Shown here: positions 1 to 12,532 of the stretch, piece after piece | How the letters are laid out: each line of letters starts with the position of its first letter | Position numbering within the stretch: position 1 is the first letter of the stretch | Translations under genes and position numbers: made by a program | The notes under the pieces: generated by a model | Seen by the model: only the letters and a program-made list of their open reading frames with translations | Database searches by the model: none | What the model was told of the DNA's origin: nothing | Assembly (NCBI GenBank): GCA_018350325.1 | Contig: JAEVLN010000002.1 | Span: forward strand, 6,121,456-6,185,455 | Direction of reading: 5' to 3' | DNA: 64,000 nucleotides | DNA from: Globodera rostochiensis | Lineage: Eukaryota; Nematoda; Chromadorea; Rhabditida; Heteroderidae

Positions 1-2183
1 AGTAAGTTGGGCATCAACGCACCCCATCTAATAATTTTTAGTTTATTTTCTTGAACATTTTTTTTTGTAGAAATAGTGTGCTAAAAAGAGTTAGTCAGAC
101 GGCGAGAGTAATTTGGGCATCAACGCACCCCATCTAATAATTTTTTAGTTACTTTAATTGAACATTTTATTTTTTGTAGAAATATGCTAAAACGAGACAG
201 TCAGACGGCGAGAGTAATTTGGGCATCAGCGCACCCCATCAAATAATTTTTTAGTTTATTTTCTTGAACATTTTTTTTTGTTGAAATAGTGTGCTAAAAA
301 GAGACAATCAGAGGCGAGAGTAATTTGGGCATCAACACACCCCATCTAATAATTTTTTAGTTACTTTTTTGAACATTTTATTTTTTGAATAAATAGTGTG
401 CTAAAAAGAGACAATCAGACGGCGAGAGTAATTTGGGCATCAACGCACCCCATCTAATAATTTTTTAGTTACTTTTTTGAACATTTTATTTTTTGAAGAA
501 ATAGTGTGCTAAAAAGAGACAGTCAGACGGCGAGAGTAATTTGGGCATCAACGCACCCCATCTAATAATTTTTTAGTTACTTTTTTGAACATTTTATTTT
601 TTGAAGAAATAGTGTGCTAAAAAGAGACAGTCAGACGGCGAGAGTAATTTGGGCATCAACGCACCCCATCTAATAATTTTTTAGTTTATTTTCTTGAACA
701 TTTTTTTTTGTAGAAATATGCTAAAACGAGACAGTCAGACGGCGAGAGTAATTTGGGCATCAACGCACCCCATCTAATAATTTTTTAGTTACTTTTTTGA
801 AAATTTTATTTTTTGAATAAATAGTGTGCTAAAAAGAGACAGTCAGACGGCGAGAGTAATTTGGGCATCAACGCACCCCATCTAATAATTTTTTAGTTGT
901 TTTCTTGAACATTTTTTTTTTGTAGAAATAGTGTGCTAAAAAGTTAGAGTCAGACGACGAGAGTAATTGATTCAAAAAATCAAAATTTAAGTACAATTTT
1001 GACTTCCTAACAAAATTTGTTTGGGTCAAGTCCATTTTTGTACAAAATTTTTGGTCGTCTCCACTTGAATTTACACCCCTAAAGATGAAATCATTGATTG
1101 ACAATTTTCAATCGTTTTTACAAGAATCCGCCAATAATTAATGGCGAGTAAGTTGGGCATCAACGCACCCCATCTAATAATTTTTAGTTTATTTTCTTGA
1201 ACATTTTTTTTTGTAGAAATAGTGTGCTAAAAAGAGTTAGTCAGACGGCGAGAGTAATTTGGGCATCAACGCACCCCATCTAATAATTTTTTAGTTACTT
1301 TAATTGAACATTTTATTTTTTGTAGAAATATGCTAAAACGAGACAGTCAGACGGCGAGAGTAATTTGGGCATCAGCGCACCCCATCAAATAATTTTTTAG
1401 TTTATTTTCTTGAACATTTTTTTTTGTTGAAATAGTGTGCTAAAAAGAGACAATCAGAGGCGAGAGTAATTTGGGCATCAACACACCCCATCTAATAATT
1501 TTTTAGTTACTTTTTTGAACATTTTATTTTTTGAATAAATAGTGTGCTAAAAAGAGACAATCAGACGGCGAGAGTAATTTGGGCATCAACGCACCCCATC
1601 TAATAATTTTTTAGTTACTTTTTTGAACATTTTATTTTTTGAAGAAATAGTGTGCTAAAAAGAGACAGTCAGACGGCGAGAGTAATTTGGGCATCAACGC
1701 ACCCCATCTAATAATTTTTTAGTTTATTTTCTTGAACATTTTTTTTTGTAGAAATATGCTAAAACGAGACAGTCAGACGGCGAGAGTAATTTGGGCATCA
1801 ACGCACCCCATCTAATAATTTTTTAGTTACTTTTTTGAAAATTTTATTTTTTGAATAAATAGTGTGCTAAAAAGAGACAGTCAGACGGCGAGAGTAATTT
1901 GGGCATCAACGCACCCCATCTAATAATTTTTTAGTTGTTTTCTTGAACATTTTTTTTTTGTAGAAATAGTGTGCTAAAAAGTTAGAGTCAGACGACGAGA
2001 GTAATTGATTCAAAAAATCAAAATTTAAGTACAATTTTGACTTACTAACAAAATTTGTTTGGGTCAAGTCCATTTTTGTACAAAATTTTTGGTCGTCTCC
2101 ACTTGAATTTACACCCCTAAAGATGAAATCATTGATTGACAATTTTCAATCGTTTTTACAAGAATCCGCCAATAATTAATGGC
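1..2183. repeat. 108-bp satellite, higher-order block present twice
   Basis: Monomers of 108 bp repeat head to tail; the phrase gaagaaatag recurs at 495 and 603. Typical core words are CATCAACGCACCCCATCTAA and AGTGTGCTAAAAAGAG. About nine monomers end in a non-satellite tail (about 968-1143). The whole block then restarts at 1147 (offset 1146) and runs to about 2183, but with one monomer fewer, so the tails lie 1038 bp apart. Short open frames in the tail (868-1104 and 1906-2142, minus) are copies of each other and contain no recognisable domain; I treat them as part of the repeat. Confidence 0.95.
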
Positions 2184-2454
2184 CTAGTTGTTTGTATGTT
2201 CGGTGAAATATATAGCAATAAAACTAAAGTTGCACATATCCATTACAATAAAGTTTGTTTTTCGTTAACAATTATTACGAAATTTTGGGAAAAAGTGCCT
2301 AGAAAATTGAATTTCTTCAAGAATTTTCGGAAAAATGTTTCAAAATGAATGTTATTCTGGGCTTTTCTCGTCAAACTGTTTGCATAAAAACATGTAAAAA
2401 CTTGAAAAAACTGGTTAATGCAGCATGAATGAAGTTATGATGTCGCAAATTTGC

Positions 2455-2700
2455 TGGGACGCGGGTGGCCCCCGCCCCCTCTTTCCATCTTTCTCTGCCC
2501 TCATCATTTTGCTTTCTCCCATTCTCTGGCCTCCTCTCTAATCTCCTTTCTTGCTTTCTCTTCCCACTCTCTTTCTCTCTCTTATGATTTCTTCTCCCCC
2601 CCCCCCCCCCGTGTTCTCTTCCCAACTGTATATGTATCTCATCCTTCGATTGGCACTGAGGAGTGGGACCTTTCTCCGCCCAACCACACCAATTGATTCA
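2455..2700. repeat. Pyrimidine-rich tract with poly-C run
   Basis: A long C/T-only stretch with a run of about 16 C near 2596-2611, followed by (TTCA)n. Open frames on both strands here are low-complexity translations and are not called as genes. Similar C/T tracts recur near 47.85 kb and 53.9 kb. Confidence 0.8.
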
Positions 2701-3500
2701 TTCATTCATTTTCAACCGAAGTTGGCGTCCATTCCAAAATGTACCAAAAAATGTACAAAATGTTTGCTTGTCACACGACACGAAATTTTTGATTTTTGTT
2801 TTATTCAAAACAAACAGCTATGACTGGTCAGAAGGCTGTAGGCCGTCAATATTAATTGTAGCAACATTTTTTTTGAGTATCATTTTTTATCTTTTTTTGT
2901 TTCAAAATTACTAATTTGCAAAAAGTAAAGCCTATTTATTTTCGACTTTCTCATAACAAAATTTGAATAGCCATGTTTTTTATGTCCGGTCAGCTACATA
3001 CATATATTCTACAATAATTATTATAAATGATTTCGACAAGTTAATTAAAAAAGGATTTAACGATTTGCAATGTGATTTAAAATGTTGCCATTATAAATAT
3101 AGTTAAATTTAAATTTATTATGAAAAACTAAAGTAAAATGTTGTTGACGAATGTGAACTTATTAAAAAGGTGAACCTTATAAAAAATCTGAAACGGCAAA
3201 GAAACGTGAAATTAGTAAGCGTTTAAATTGTCAAAACGGGAATTGTAAAAAATAATTATGAACTGTATCAAAACATGTCACAGTATTTTGTTTATACAAA
3301 TTCTCATCGCATTTTGAACAATTAAAATGACATTTGTTAAAATGATAACTTACAAAAAACCTTTATAAATTGAAAATGTATGCACAGAGAAGCTTGTTGA
3401 ACTAAAGCCCAAACAGTTATCTTTAAATCTTATGCACCACAAATACAGTTCTAAAATGAATTTTTAAAACTAATTGTAGAATTGAATTTTAAATATATTT
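2700..3500. other. AT-rich spacer
   Basis: No gene, RNA or repeat seen. From about 2.9 kb onward the plus strand becomes strongly A-rich, a bias kept up to the satellite at 23.4 kb. Confidence 0.5.
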
Positions 3501-3502
3501 AG

Positions 3503-3754
3503 ACAAAAAAGATCCCTACAAATAAAACATCAATCATTACCATTCGATTACCAGAATTAATAGAAGACGAAAAAGAATGGGCTTTTAGAGACGAAATTCT
3601 CGAAGTTCATGTTGTGCTCCGTACTCCAATCTTTTTCAAAATTTCTATGAGCAACTTACATTTTAAGAATTATACCAATTTCAATTCGGTTACAGTGATA
3701 GATACAATAAATCTAACGTCGAATAATTTTATAATTGTGATAAATTCCTTATAA
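3503..3754 (+). CDS. Candidate 3'-terminal exon, unknown protein
   Basis: An open frame of 83 codons follows a good acceptor (tatatttag at 3494-3502) and ends in TAA at 3752-3754. It has no ATG near its start, so it is invisible to ATG-based calling. The product has alternating charged and hydrophobic segments (LPELIEDEKEWAFRDEILE, then VVLRTPIFFKISMSNLHF), unlike the low-complexity N/I/K/F translations of the surrounding A-rich DNA. I do not recognise the family. It may be the last exon of a plus-strand gene or a relic; the upstream exon was not found. Confidence 0.4.
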   Translation, partial: TKKIPTNKTSIITIRLPELIEDEKEWAFRDEILEVHVVLRTPIFFKISMSNLHFKNYTNFNSVTVIDTINLTSNNFIIVINSL

Positions 3755-4520
3755 TTAAATTTGCGCATATATGATCATATGTGTAAATTGAATTAAATTT
3801 ATTAAAAAATAAATAATCAACTACTTTTTAAGATGAGCATTTAAAACTAATAAAGAGTTATGCAACTTTTGTTACCAAAATTTACGATTTCTAAAAGCAA
3901 AATAAAAAATATGATCAAATATTGCTTATAAACAAGAACGAAATTCGTGAAGAAGAAACGGTCTAATCAATTTTATCAGCAACAATTAAGAAGAAGAACT
4001 TGTCAAAGGCTTTGAAAATAAAAAACTAAAACTCGATAATAAATCAACAAAGTGAAGTAACGGTCAAAAAATAAAAAGCTAAATCATAATTATGGTATAT
4101 TGTTAATCTAACAAATATAATCATTTAAAACAAGCTAAGTTAAAAATTTGTAAATAAAAAGTCTATTCAAAAATGATTTCATTATTTTATGATTATAACA
4201 ACGATAACTCCTACTGGCCGCAACCATTAAATGCTTTTCTTGCAAATAATGGTGATCTGATTGCCTGAAATGTATAAAAATGTATTAACAAAAATTTTAA
4301 ATTGACACTAATAAGTTGAGGAAAAAAAAGCAAAATATTAGTATAGTAAATAATAAATCGTTAGCAAAAACAGAAAAAAAAAATTAAAAATTAAGCAAAA
4401 AACAGAATAACGACCCCGACATGAATCAAATCTTGAAATGAAGAGTGAAAACGAACAAATTTTTTTAAATCTAAATTAATGTTTAAATTGATGAATTCTT
4501 CTTTAGTGGCAGTTCACTTT
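3755..4520. other. A-rich spacer
   Basis: Dominated by A-rich runs with stops in all frames. A short plus-strand alternative at about 4509-4579 (acceptor ttctttag, ending DLHPAGQFE then TAA) competes with the minus-strand exon at 4524-4562. Confidence 0.4.
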
Positions 4521-4523
4521 TAC

Positions 4524-4562
4524 GTTCGAATCAAGAACCATATGTGTTGGATTTGCACCCAG
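4524..4562 (-). CDS. Candidate 39-nt exon, unknown protein
   Basis: On the minus strand, acceptor aaattgtccag is followed by 13 sense codons (LGANPTHMVLDSN) and a donor AAC|gtaaaa. It is phase 0 at both ends and so could be joined in frame to the 99-nt minus exon at 4719-4817. The function is unknown. The same bases read on the plus strand give an equally short plausible terminal exon, so the strand is not certain. Confidence 0.3.
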
Positions 4563-4718
4563 CTGGACAATTTGAATAACACTCAAAAAATATTATTTTC
4601 GCTCATAAATTTATAAAAAGCTTTTTTGCACAAATAAATTAAAGATAATGAAATCATGTGATACAACCTGAGTGATGAAAAAGTTTAAAAGATTTTTTAA
4701 TTTAATAAATCTATAAAC

Positions 4719-4817
4719 CAACTGCTCAGCGCCTATTTGAAACCATTCCACGAAGCGTGCCATCTGAACCGCTGTTACATGGATAAGATTCCATAGCCCG
4801 CGGAGCCTGACCATGGG
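4719..4817 (-). CDS. Candidate 99-nt exon, unknown protein
   Basis: Thirty-three sense codons sit between an acceptor (aatattaag) and a donor (TTG|gtttat) on the minus strand. The peptide is amphipathic and Trp/Val-rich (LWNLIHVTAVQMARFVEWF), faintly like helix 3 of nuclear-receptor ligand-binding domains, but too short to assign. Phase 0 at both ends fits the next minus exon at 4524-4562. It lies in an A-rich domain, as expected if the sense-strand introns are T-rich. Confidence 0.35.
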
Positions 4818-4819
4818 CT

Positions 4820-7800
4820 TAATATTATTTTTTGTTTTGAACAATAATCAATGAATTGTAGTTAAACGTTTTTTGAAAATTAATACAAAAAAAAAGAAAA
4901 AAAAATTTAACAAATAATATTGTTTAGCTTGCAGTTCGTATGCTGCATGTACGCACTTTGCGTGGTATTATAGTTATTTACGCAAAACTTATTATAACTA
5001 TTTAAACAATGCCAAAGTGAAAGGTATAAAATAAATATTTTATTCTAATAATTTTAACCTTGATAGCAGCTATTAGTGATTAAATCATATACCAATTATT
5101 AAAAGCAAAAAATTAAAAAAGCATAATACTCTAGAGATGTATCAAATAAACATACAATCTACTGATGAGGCTTTATTTACTGCAAAGAAACACGACTCAT
5201 GCACCTTATTTAAACATAAATATTTAATTTGTAACTAACGACATCTTCTACTCAATTTATATAAGAAGGTCCGTCATAAAACGGGCGGGTGCCCTATAAA
5301 TAGTAATATTTGAAAATATTCATTTTAAAACTTAAACAAATAAACTCTTAAAATTATACAATTTAAAACAAAAACAACTTATACTTTAAAAACATATATT
5401 ATTAATTCTTAAGCCATGCAAAATTGCATAAATTTTAATCTAATAAAAATCTAAAACAGTATTTAATCGAAAATAATAAAAACTTGAAAACACTTGCCAG
5501 ACAGATTTTCATTAATCAAAATATTAAAAAATTCTTCAATTGTCTGGAAAATGTTAAGACTGTGCATACAATTCTATTCCCTATAGCAAGGGAAAATTCA
5601 GAAAAAAAACAAAAATGTTATATAAAGTTATGAATATAATAAACCAAATATGATAGCATCAATGTGAGAATATTCTTACAGTAAACTACTTTCCACATGA
5701 GATGAAGCCAATGAGTAGATTTACAAAACAACGGTCACGAATTAAGGCGTTTTAACATAAAATCGCAAATCAACACTGCTTGGATTTTAAATAAAAATGG
5801 CAAAGATCAGCGGGGCAAAAAAATATTGGCACATTTGCGCAAATGTTTAACGCAAGGCAAAACAAAATGGTTTTCGCCCAGAGAAGAAAAATCGTCAGCT
5901 TATCACGACGGTATTTGTAAATATATTATTAAAAAAATGCGCCTTACAGATTTAATTGTGCGGATATTTGGTCAACATGACCATAACACCTTATAAAAAA
6001 ATTTAAAAAATAGTTCGTTGTGATTCTGTTTAATTTGTATTTAGAAAACCAAGGAATTGATTAACAAATGCTGATTTAAAAAAAAGAAGCATTGATCTGG
6101 AAAAAATCAACAAAAAAAAAATGAGAGCTGAGTATGGTGCGAAAAAATGAAAGCTGTAAATTGGAAAGGCAGCTGCAAAATGGTTATAAAAAAAGTAATA
6201 AAAATAAAATATGTTAAATTTACAGTCAATACAAAAGCATGGCATTAATCAGAGGAGTTGCGCAAAAAAATAGCCTTTTTGAATTCAACACTTGTGTTAA
6301 TTTGGTCCAAGTGTGATTGTAACAAGCTAAATCTGATTTTTGCAGATTACTGCAACTATATAATTTATTCACAACAAAATTTCTGGATATAATAATTCGC
6401 ATAAAATCTACACCCAATGCCTTTAATAATTATTACTTCAACATTAATAATAATTCAAGTGGCTTATACAAAAAATGTTTTTATAAATAAATCTATAATT
6501 ATTTTACTTTATCCTCTGCTCCAAAAAATTAATCCCCAAAACAACTTTCTACATTTTACTTTTACAAATCATACGAACTACAGTATTACAATATTCCAAC
6601 TAAACTAATATTTTATAAATAATCTTATTATCATATGCGCTAAAGTTATTTCGAGCCACTTTATTAATCCTAACCTTTTCCTGAAAACCTAAATAATAAT
6701 GATTTACCTAAATAATTTTGCCTTTATACCAATTCCAAACTTATAATTTTATTCTAATATTTAAGATTACAACTGTATTACATTATTCTTAAAATATGAG
6801 TCAGCAAAGTTCAAGTAACGGCTCGCAACAAAAAAACAAAATTCATTACCACTACACCGTTGGCTGCGGTTTTGTCAAAAACAAAATAAATTTTTTCATA
6901 ATTATTAGGAAATTTGTTAAAAAATTTAATTCAATAAATACGTCAATTTTAATAAATTGTTACATTTGCCAATGATTTAACATAAAATAAGATATTTGAC
7001 ATAGTACAAATGTATAAGCTAAAATCCAGAAATTAAACCTTCTAGGAACGAGACATAATATGAATAACCCCCATCGCAATAAACTAAAGCATTTTCATTA
7101 TAACTTGTAAAAACAATCAAATTAAAGGTCTTAGAAAAGAGGAAGCAACAATGAGAAGCTAATCATTTTGCTGGAACGTCACTGTGATGTAAAACCGCGA
7201 GATTTTATTTATAAATTTCAACATAATAAAAAGTTGATAAAATCAATAATAACAATATTGATGGCAGAATTGCATTTAAAATGATGATAATATTTTAGTT
7301 TATGCAATTAGTGAAATATGTTATAAAAATATAATAAATTCCTGTTTGCAACTGTTGATAAAATTAAACGAATACATAAAATTAATGATTTGGGCACTTA
7401 AAATATTCAATTTAATAGCTTTTCGTCAATAAAAAATGAAATAATACCGATGAATTGCTTCTATAAAACTAAAGGAATTTTTAAAAAAATCCAGTAAAAA
7501 AAATTAAATGATATAGCCAGCTTAGAAAAAAAATTAAATAATTAATATTTTAAAACAAAAATAATAAGAAATTCAAAAAATAATTTGAACGAGATTGGTT
7601 GTTCTTTTGCAGCATGAAAATTATATTATCATTTGTAAATTTAATACTTAAGTAGTGAGCCGGTTCTTATAATAAATTTAATAACTGAGAATTTTCTTTT
7701 ATCAAACAAATTGATAAAAAAAATTCTCAAATTATTTCTTCTTTTTTTTTGCAGATTCAAGTAATATGCTATTATTTTTTGTATATGGTCTCGCCGTCGT

Positions 7801-7930
7801 ATTGTGAATCATCTTTAACATTGAACACAAAAGTTAGCACATAAAACGCTAACATTATAAAAACTTATAAAATAAACATAAAAAAAAGTATATATAAATA
7901 TGACGATAAAGAAATTTAAAAATTGAATAA
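4820..7930. other. A-rich desert with a few short GC islands
   Basis: Mostly A-rich DNA with stops in every frame. GC islands near 4931-4960, 5265-5300 and 5777-5920 have open frames on one or both strands and splice-like edges, but are too short or ambiguous to call. The ATG frames at 6030-6608 are low-complexity. Confidence 0.4.
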
Positions 7931-7939
7931 AGTATTTAA

Positions 7940-8357
7940 TGAATGCAACCGCATCTGGCGATCGAGGAATACTGTCGATCTCATCCAAAGCCAGATGACT
8001 TCGTCTGTACGACATTCTGACGGAGTGCACAGACACCGAAGGTCACGACACGTGCGCAAAAACAGCCAGCTATCTTCAGATTGCGGGCCATCGAAAATAT
8101 CTCAAAGGATTTAAGAAGTGCAAAGCAACCAGCCTTTTTGGCGCACTTTTCTGGACTGGCTAGTCCGGCATCGCAACTTGCAAAGCGAGACGGAATTACT
8201 CCACGAGGAGTACGCATTGCAATCCGGCAAGGCACCCGCTGCTTTAGCCGAGAAGTTTTGGAAAGAAATTCTGCGCAAACCAGCGCCCATTGTCCAAGCA
8301 ATCGCATTTGTTCGAAATCTTCAAGCTTTGGCCCAAATTCGTATAATTTTTTGAAAA
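7940..8357 (+). pseudogene. Frameshifted coding relic, unknown protein
   Basis: An unusually GC-rich island surrounded by 80% AT DNA. Three plus-strand frames take over from each other: one containing AIEEYCRSHPKPDDF (about 7955-8029); a second of 54 codons (7999-8163) with TECTDTEGHDTCAKTASYLQ and the KYLKGFKKC motif; then a third (about 8118-8354) with FWRTFLDWLVRHRNLQSETE and LAEKFWKEILRKPAPIVQAI. The joined pattern, with spaced cysteines, looks like one compact protein broken by two frameshifts. I do not recognise the family. The competing minus-strand frame (7981-8364) has a less natural composition. It could also be an exon pair with sequencing errors. Confidence 0.45.
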
Positions 8358-8359
8358 AA

Positions 8360-10620
8360 TTCATTTATTTAACACATCAATCACAAATGAATAAGTAATT
8401 ATAATTCGCTTTGATCTGTTATTTTAAATCGAAAAAAATTACAAAATACATGGCATTGTGGATTTCGCCTATAAAATTGAATATGAAAATAATAGTAAAT
8501 TTAAATAACAACTAAATTTAAAAATACTAAATAAATTTATGTTCATTAATTTTAATAAATGTATCCATTGAAATAGGTACAACAATATAAAATAAATTAT
8601 TATATCAAATATTAATCCCAAATTATTTATTTTCATTGAAATGTGAAGAGCGCTTTCTGGCGTCATCTTTTGAACGGCATGCGTTCATACTGATTAAGAC
8701 CGATATGTGCAATGCTCTTATATTTATAATTAAACAATCTGTTGAACGTCTGCACCCAAAATTATTAAAAATAAATAAAAGAAAATAAGACAAAAAGAAA
8801 TTTTCTGTAAATTAACTAAAAATGTATTTATAAATGATAAAACTTTAAATATGCTATAAAACAAAAAGATCACATTTTACAACCAAATTTATACAAAATT
8901 TGGCAAAAAAAGGATATTTAAAACATTTTGGTAAAACTAAAAGGAGAATTATCACTTTCAAGCACAAATGTTGACATTTTAATATAAAAGTAGTATAGAG
9001 ATTTTTTGAAAAATATGAAGGAATGGAAAACTAATGACATGACATAAAAATTTATAAAAATATAAAACGATATATTAAAAGGTGGAGCTGCCAATCCAAG
9101 ATCGTGGAATCATTAATCCGTAATTCAAAATTTAATTAATAAATATTTATATTGGAAATGTGGACCACCCTAAAACTCATTTTTCTCAAATGAATTGTGT
9201 GTAAGATAGTTGAGTGTGTGGCCAGGGATTGTCGCGAACAAACAACAGACTCGAGGGATGGCACTCAGCTTGGAATGCATTTGAAAGGAAATCAATGCCT
9301 GTGTTTAAACATTTCAACTACAGTAACTCCCGTAAAAATTTTAAAAAACAAACAATTAAAAACAGCTAAATGAAAAAAACAATCTCAAAAATGCATTTAA
9401 GCAAATTTCAAGGGCTATGTGGTTTGTCTACTTGTATTAAAATGAAAAAGTTGTAAATTAAAAAATAAATTTGTTAGTATATTATTGAATTAAAAACCTA
9501 TTGATATTTCTAACATAGGTATGCAACCTGCACGATGAATTAAAATTTAATTTTCAGTTATTATTAATAATATTATATTTTAGTTTTTAAAAGATAATAT
9601 ATTAATGAATAATAATGATCGCAAAAAGATTTGGCCATAAAAACAGTAATTCAAATATATACGACAAATATAATAATATATTTTATGTTTTATAAAAATT
9701 TAATAATAATTTAGTCCGTAGACCATACATACAATAATTTTATGAACGTCAAGATGGTTTGTTGACAAAAGATTTAAAAGTAATTTCTTTACAGTGTTTA
9801 ATAAATAAATTACCAAAGCTTTTTAAAAATTACATAATATATAATCGTCAAATTTAGCAGCCAGTGAAAAGCAATTTATCTAAAAGTACAAATTTTTTTT
9901 GAAATTAACTATTTTCAATCATTTCTACGAGAACAGCTTAATTAATAATAAAAAACTTTTTATTAAATGAATAAAAAAATTATACGAGTGATTGGTGTTG
10001 CGCTTTAACGCTAGCAAAATTTAAAAAGTTATTTTAAATAACAGTGGTTAAAATCCAATTAATTTTACAAAATAAGACGTCAATAAATTAATTAATAAAA
10101 TAATTCATAAATTCAAAATGTAAAGTGGCAAATGACAATATTTCACGCATGTCGAAGATTACAGAGGAAGTGGTTACCAAAAAGAATAAACAATACAAAT
10201 AACTGCAACATTTATGGCGTTAATGTTTATTGATGAAAAACAATTTATTTTGCACAAAAGAAGTTAATAATAAAATTCCAACCCCAATGAATCGCGATGG
10301 TTTTTGTATCATTTAAAATATTCCAAAATTACTTCAGAGAAATGAAATTTTATAAATCATCTAACTATAAAAAAATAAATAAATAATAAAGGATTCCCGG
10401 ATTTTCCGAACAAGCTCACATATGTAAGTTTCTACTATAATGAAAAAAAGCTTTATGTGTGAATTTAACTTGAGAATATTAAATTCAAACTTTTTTATTA
10501 ATTTTATAAATTTAATGACAAATAAAGATTTCAGAACACAATTGTTCCACCCGGTCCTAAAAAGTTAATCCTTTAATATAATTTTACCCAACAAATTATA
10601 CAGTGGTTTTTAAATGTGTA
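8360..10620. other. A-rich desert
   Basis: No confident gene. One GC island at about 9180-9285 has a minus-strand acceptor (gcattccaag) followed by two open frames (one containing LLFVRDNPWPHTQLSY); strand and frame are undecided. Confidence 0.4.
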
Positions 10621-10623
10621 TAA

Positions 10624-10839
10624 GCCGCCTGGTTAAGATTTTTACATTTTTACCTATTTTTCTGCAGCTTTGTTTTGGCGAGTTATGCATTAAAATATGG
10701 TTTTGTAGTCGGAAACTTCATGGATTTAACGAGGCTTTTTGGACCTAGAAAACCCTATTTTGGAATTTCGCGTCTAAAATATGCTCGAGCCTATTATAGG
10801 CAGCTGAAGATTTTGGGTGCCTTTTGGCATTTTTTCTAA
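10624..10839 (+). CDS. Open frame or relic, unknown protein
   Basis: Seventy-one sense codons from just after a stop at 10621 to TAA at 10837. An acceptor-like tttttctgcag ends at 10667 inside it, so a real exon might start at 10668. The product is aromatic and basic (SYALKYGFVVGNF, then RLKYARAYYRQLKILGAFW). No family recognised. Local composition switches from A-rich to T-rich for about 250 bp, as if a foreign fragment had been inserted. Confidence 0.3.
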   Translation, partial: AAWLRFLHFYLFFCSFVLASYALKYGFVVGNFMDLTRLFGPRKPYFGISRLKYARAYYRQLKILGAFWHFF

Positions 10840-11900
10840 AAATCTTAAAAAATATATTTTAATATTTTTAATTTAATTATCGCAATTGCTACTGTTTCAT
10901 ATTTAATTGATATGCGCAAAATCTCCTTTCAAAGGTGGGTTAGCCGCCCGCCAATAACGAGCATATAAATATAGGTAATTCGGTTTCCCAAAAGTCCAGC
11001 CTCCAAATGTCAGGCAGCCATTATTTTTGTACACCTTTCGCCAAATTCTAACTGTAAAAGCATAAATAACATATAGTTACGGCTACAGGGCTACGGCCAC
11101 TTCAAGATGATTACAGCCTATTAGTCTCACTACTAATTGGATGTTTAACAACAAATACAAACAGCTATGTTAAGTAAACGAATTATTAATTATAATCTTA
11201 TAATCGACATATTGCTTCGCTCGCTTTATTTTATATAGTATTAAAGTTAAACATTTATAAAATTTAAATACTACAATAAATGGTTCTTATAAATAATTGT
11301 AAATTAAAATTCAAAAATGTTTGAGGGCGTAAAAGTAGCAAGCAAATGGCCTGTTTTGATGACAAGATTAAAGTTTATAAATACTCATTGTACTTTTTCA
11401 AATGTTTGGCGGTGTTTAAAAATGCCATAGTGTAGATTAAAAGAAGCAGAAACAACAAACGGAGTAACTGGCGGGTGCTCGGCTCAAAATACTACCACAG
11501 TAAGAATTAATATTAATAGATGAAATAACAACAAAAATTCGAATACTTAATACAATGGTTAAATAATATTTCAATATTTAATTGCAATTCGTCGAGATTT
11601 GAGAATTTAATAAGAGTAGACAATGATGCCCATGAAAATTATAAAACTGTGAATTTGCTAATAGCGCATGCGACTTTTAGACTGAAGTTATATTACTAAG
11701 TATATAATAAGTTAACTGAAGACAAATTTAAAACAAATTAATCAAGGAATATTAATTTTAAGTGGTAATTAAATTTCTTTAATATTAAATATTACTATTT
11801 TCTTCTATGCATTTGTGTTCTTAGTGACTTGTTATAACAATTAAATTTATCATTAACCACAAAAAGATATACCCTTACATAATAAAATTCATATTAAAAA
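10840..11900. other. A-rich spacer
   Basis: No gene seen. Small GC islands near 10935-11110 and 11460 lack clear open frames. Confidence 0.4.
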
Positions 11901-12460
11901 AATAAATCAGTCACAAGCCGGTCGCGCCGGCCGGGGTTACAAAAAAGTTCAATTTATTCAAAATTAGCAAAATAGATACATAGTAATTATTTAAAATATA
12001 ATCACCAAACCATTTTCTTTTAACACTGGCCAATGGGCGTAATTACGCCGCAGGTACTTCAGCAGAGTTAGTTACATTAATTGCGCAGGGTGCCGTTTTG
12101 TGTTTCGGATAATACAGTTGTTAAATAATTAGGTGCAAAAATATTGTCTTGAAATTTACATAATTTGCAAAACTAAATCGCATTGAAATCAAACAATAAA
12201 ATCATAACAAACAATATTTTAAAATGTAAATAGGTTAAAATCTTTTGACAATAAAGATATCTGCTTCATATATAATATTATTTTTATACGAAATAATTAA
12301 CTGATGGAATACACGGATCCAATTCTGTTTTTTCATATGAAAAAATTGAATGAAATTATTTTGTATTTTTAAAAATAAATAGAAGACAAAAACCTTTGCA
12401 AAGATGATGAAAAATTAATTAAGATTAAAAAAATTAACGATTAAAAAGTCACAATCTTAA

Positions 12461-12532
12461 ATGGTGGGCAGTTACAGATCGCCCTTACCCGTTTACAAGC
12501 GATGTCGGCGCAACAACTATAGTTCTATTCGA
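12461..12532 (+). CDS. Candidate first exon, unknown
   Basis: ATG followed by 23 further sense codons (SYRSPLPVYKRCRRNNYSSI) up to a good donor CGAG|gtaatc. The opposite strand also has an open frame with a possible donor, so this is a weak call. It lies inside the repeat block 11.9-16.7 kb. Confidence 0.2.

Noticed and set aside
868..2142. Two 78-codon minus ORFs (868-1104, 1906-2142)
   Set aside because: Copies of the same satellite block tail; no domain, alternative starts only.
2371..2914. Four overlapping ORFs on both strands
   Set aside because: They run through a C/T-rich low-complexity tract with a poly-C run; composition explains the lack of stops.
6030..6608. Three ATG-type ORFs in A-rich DNA
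   Set aside because: Low-complexity I/F/N/Y translations without splice or domain support.
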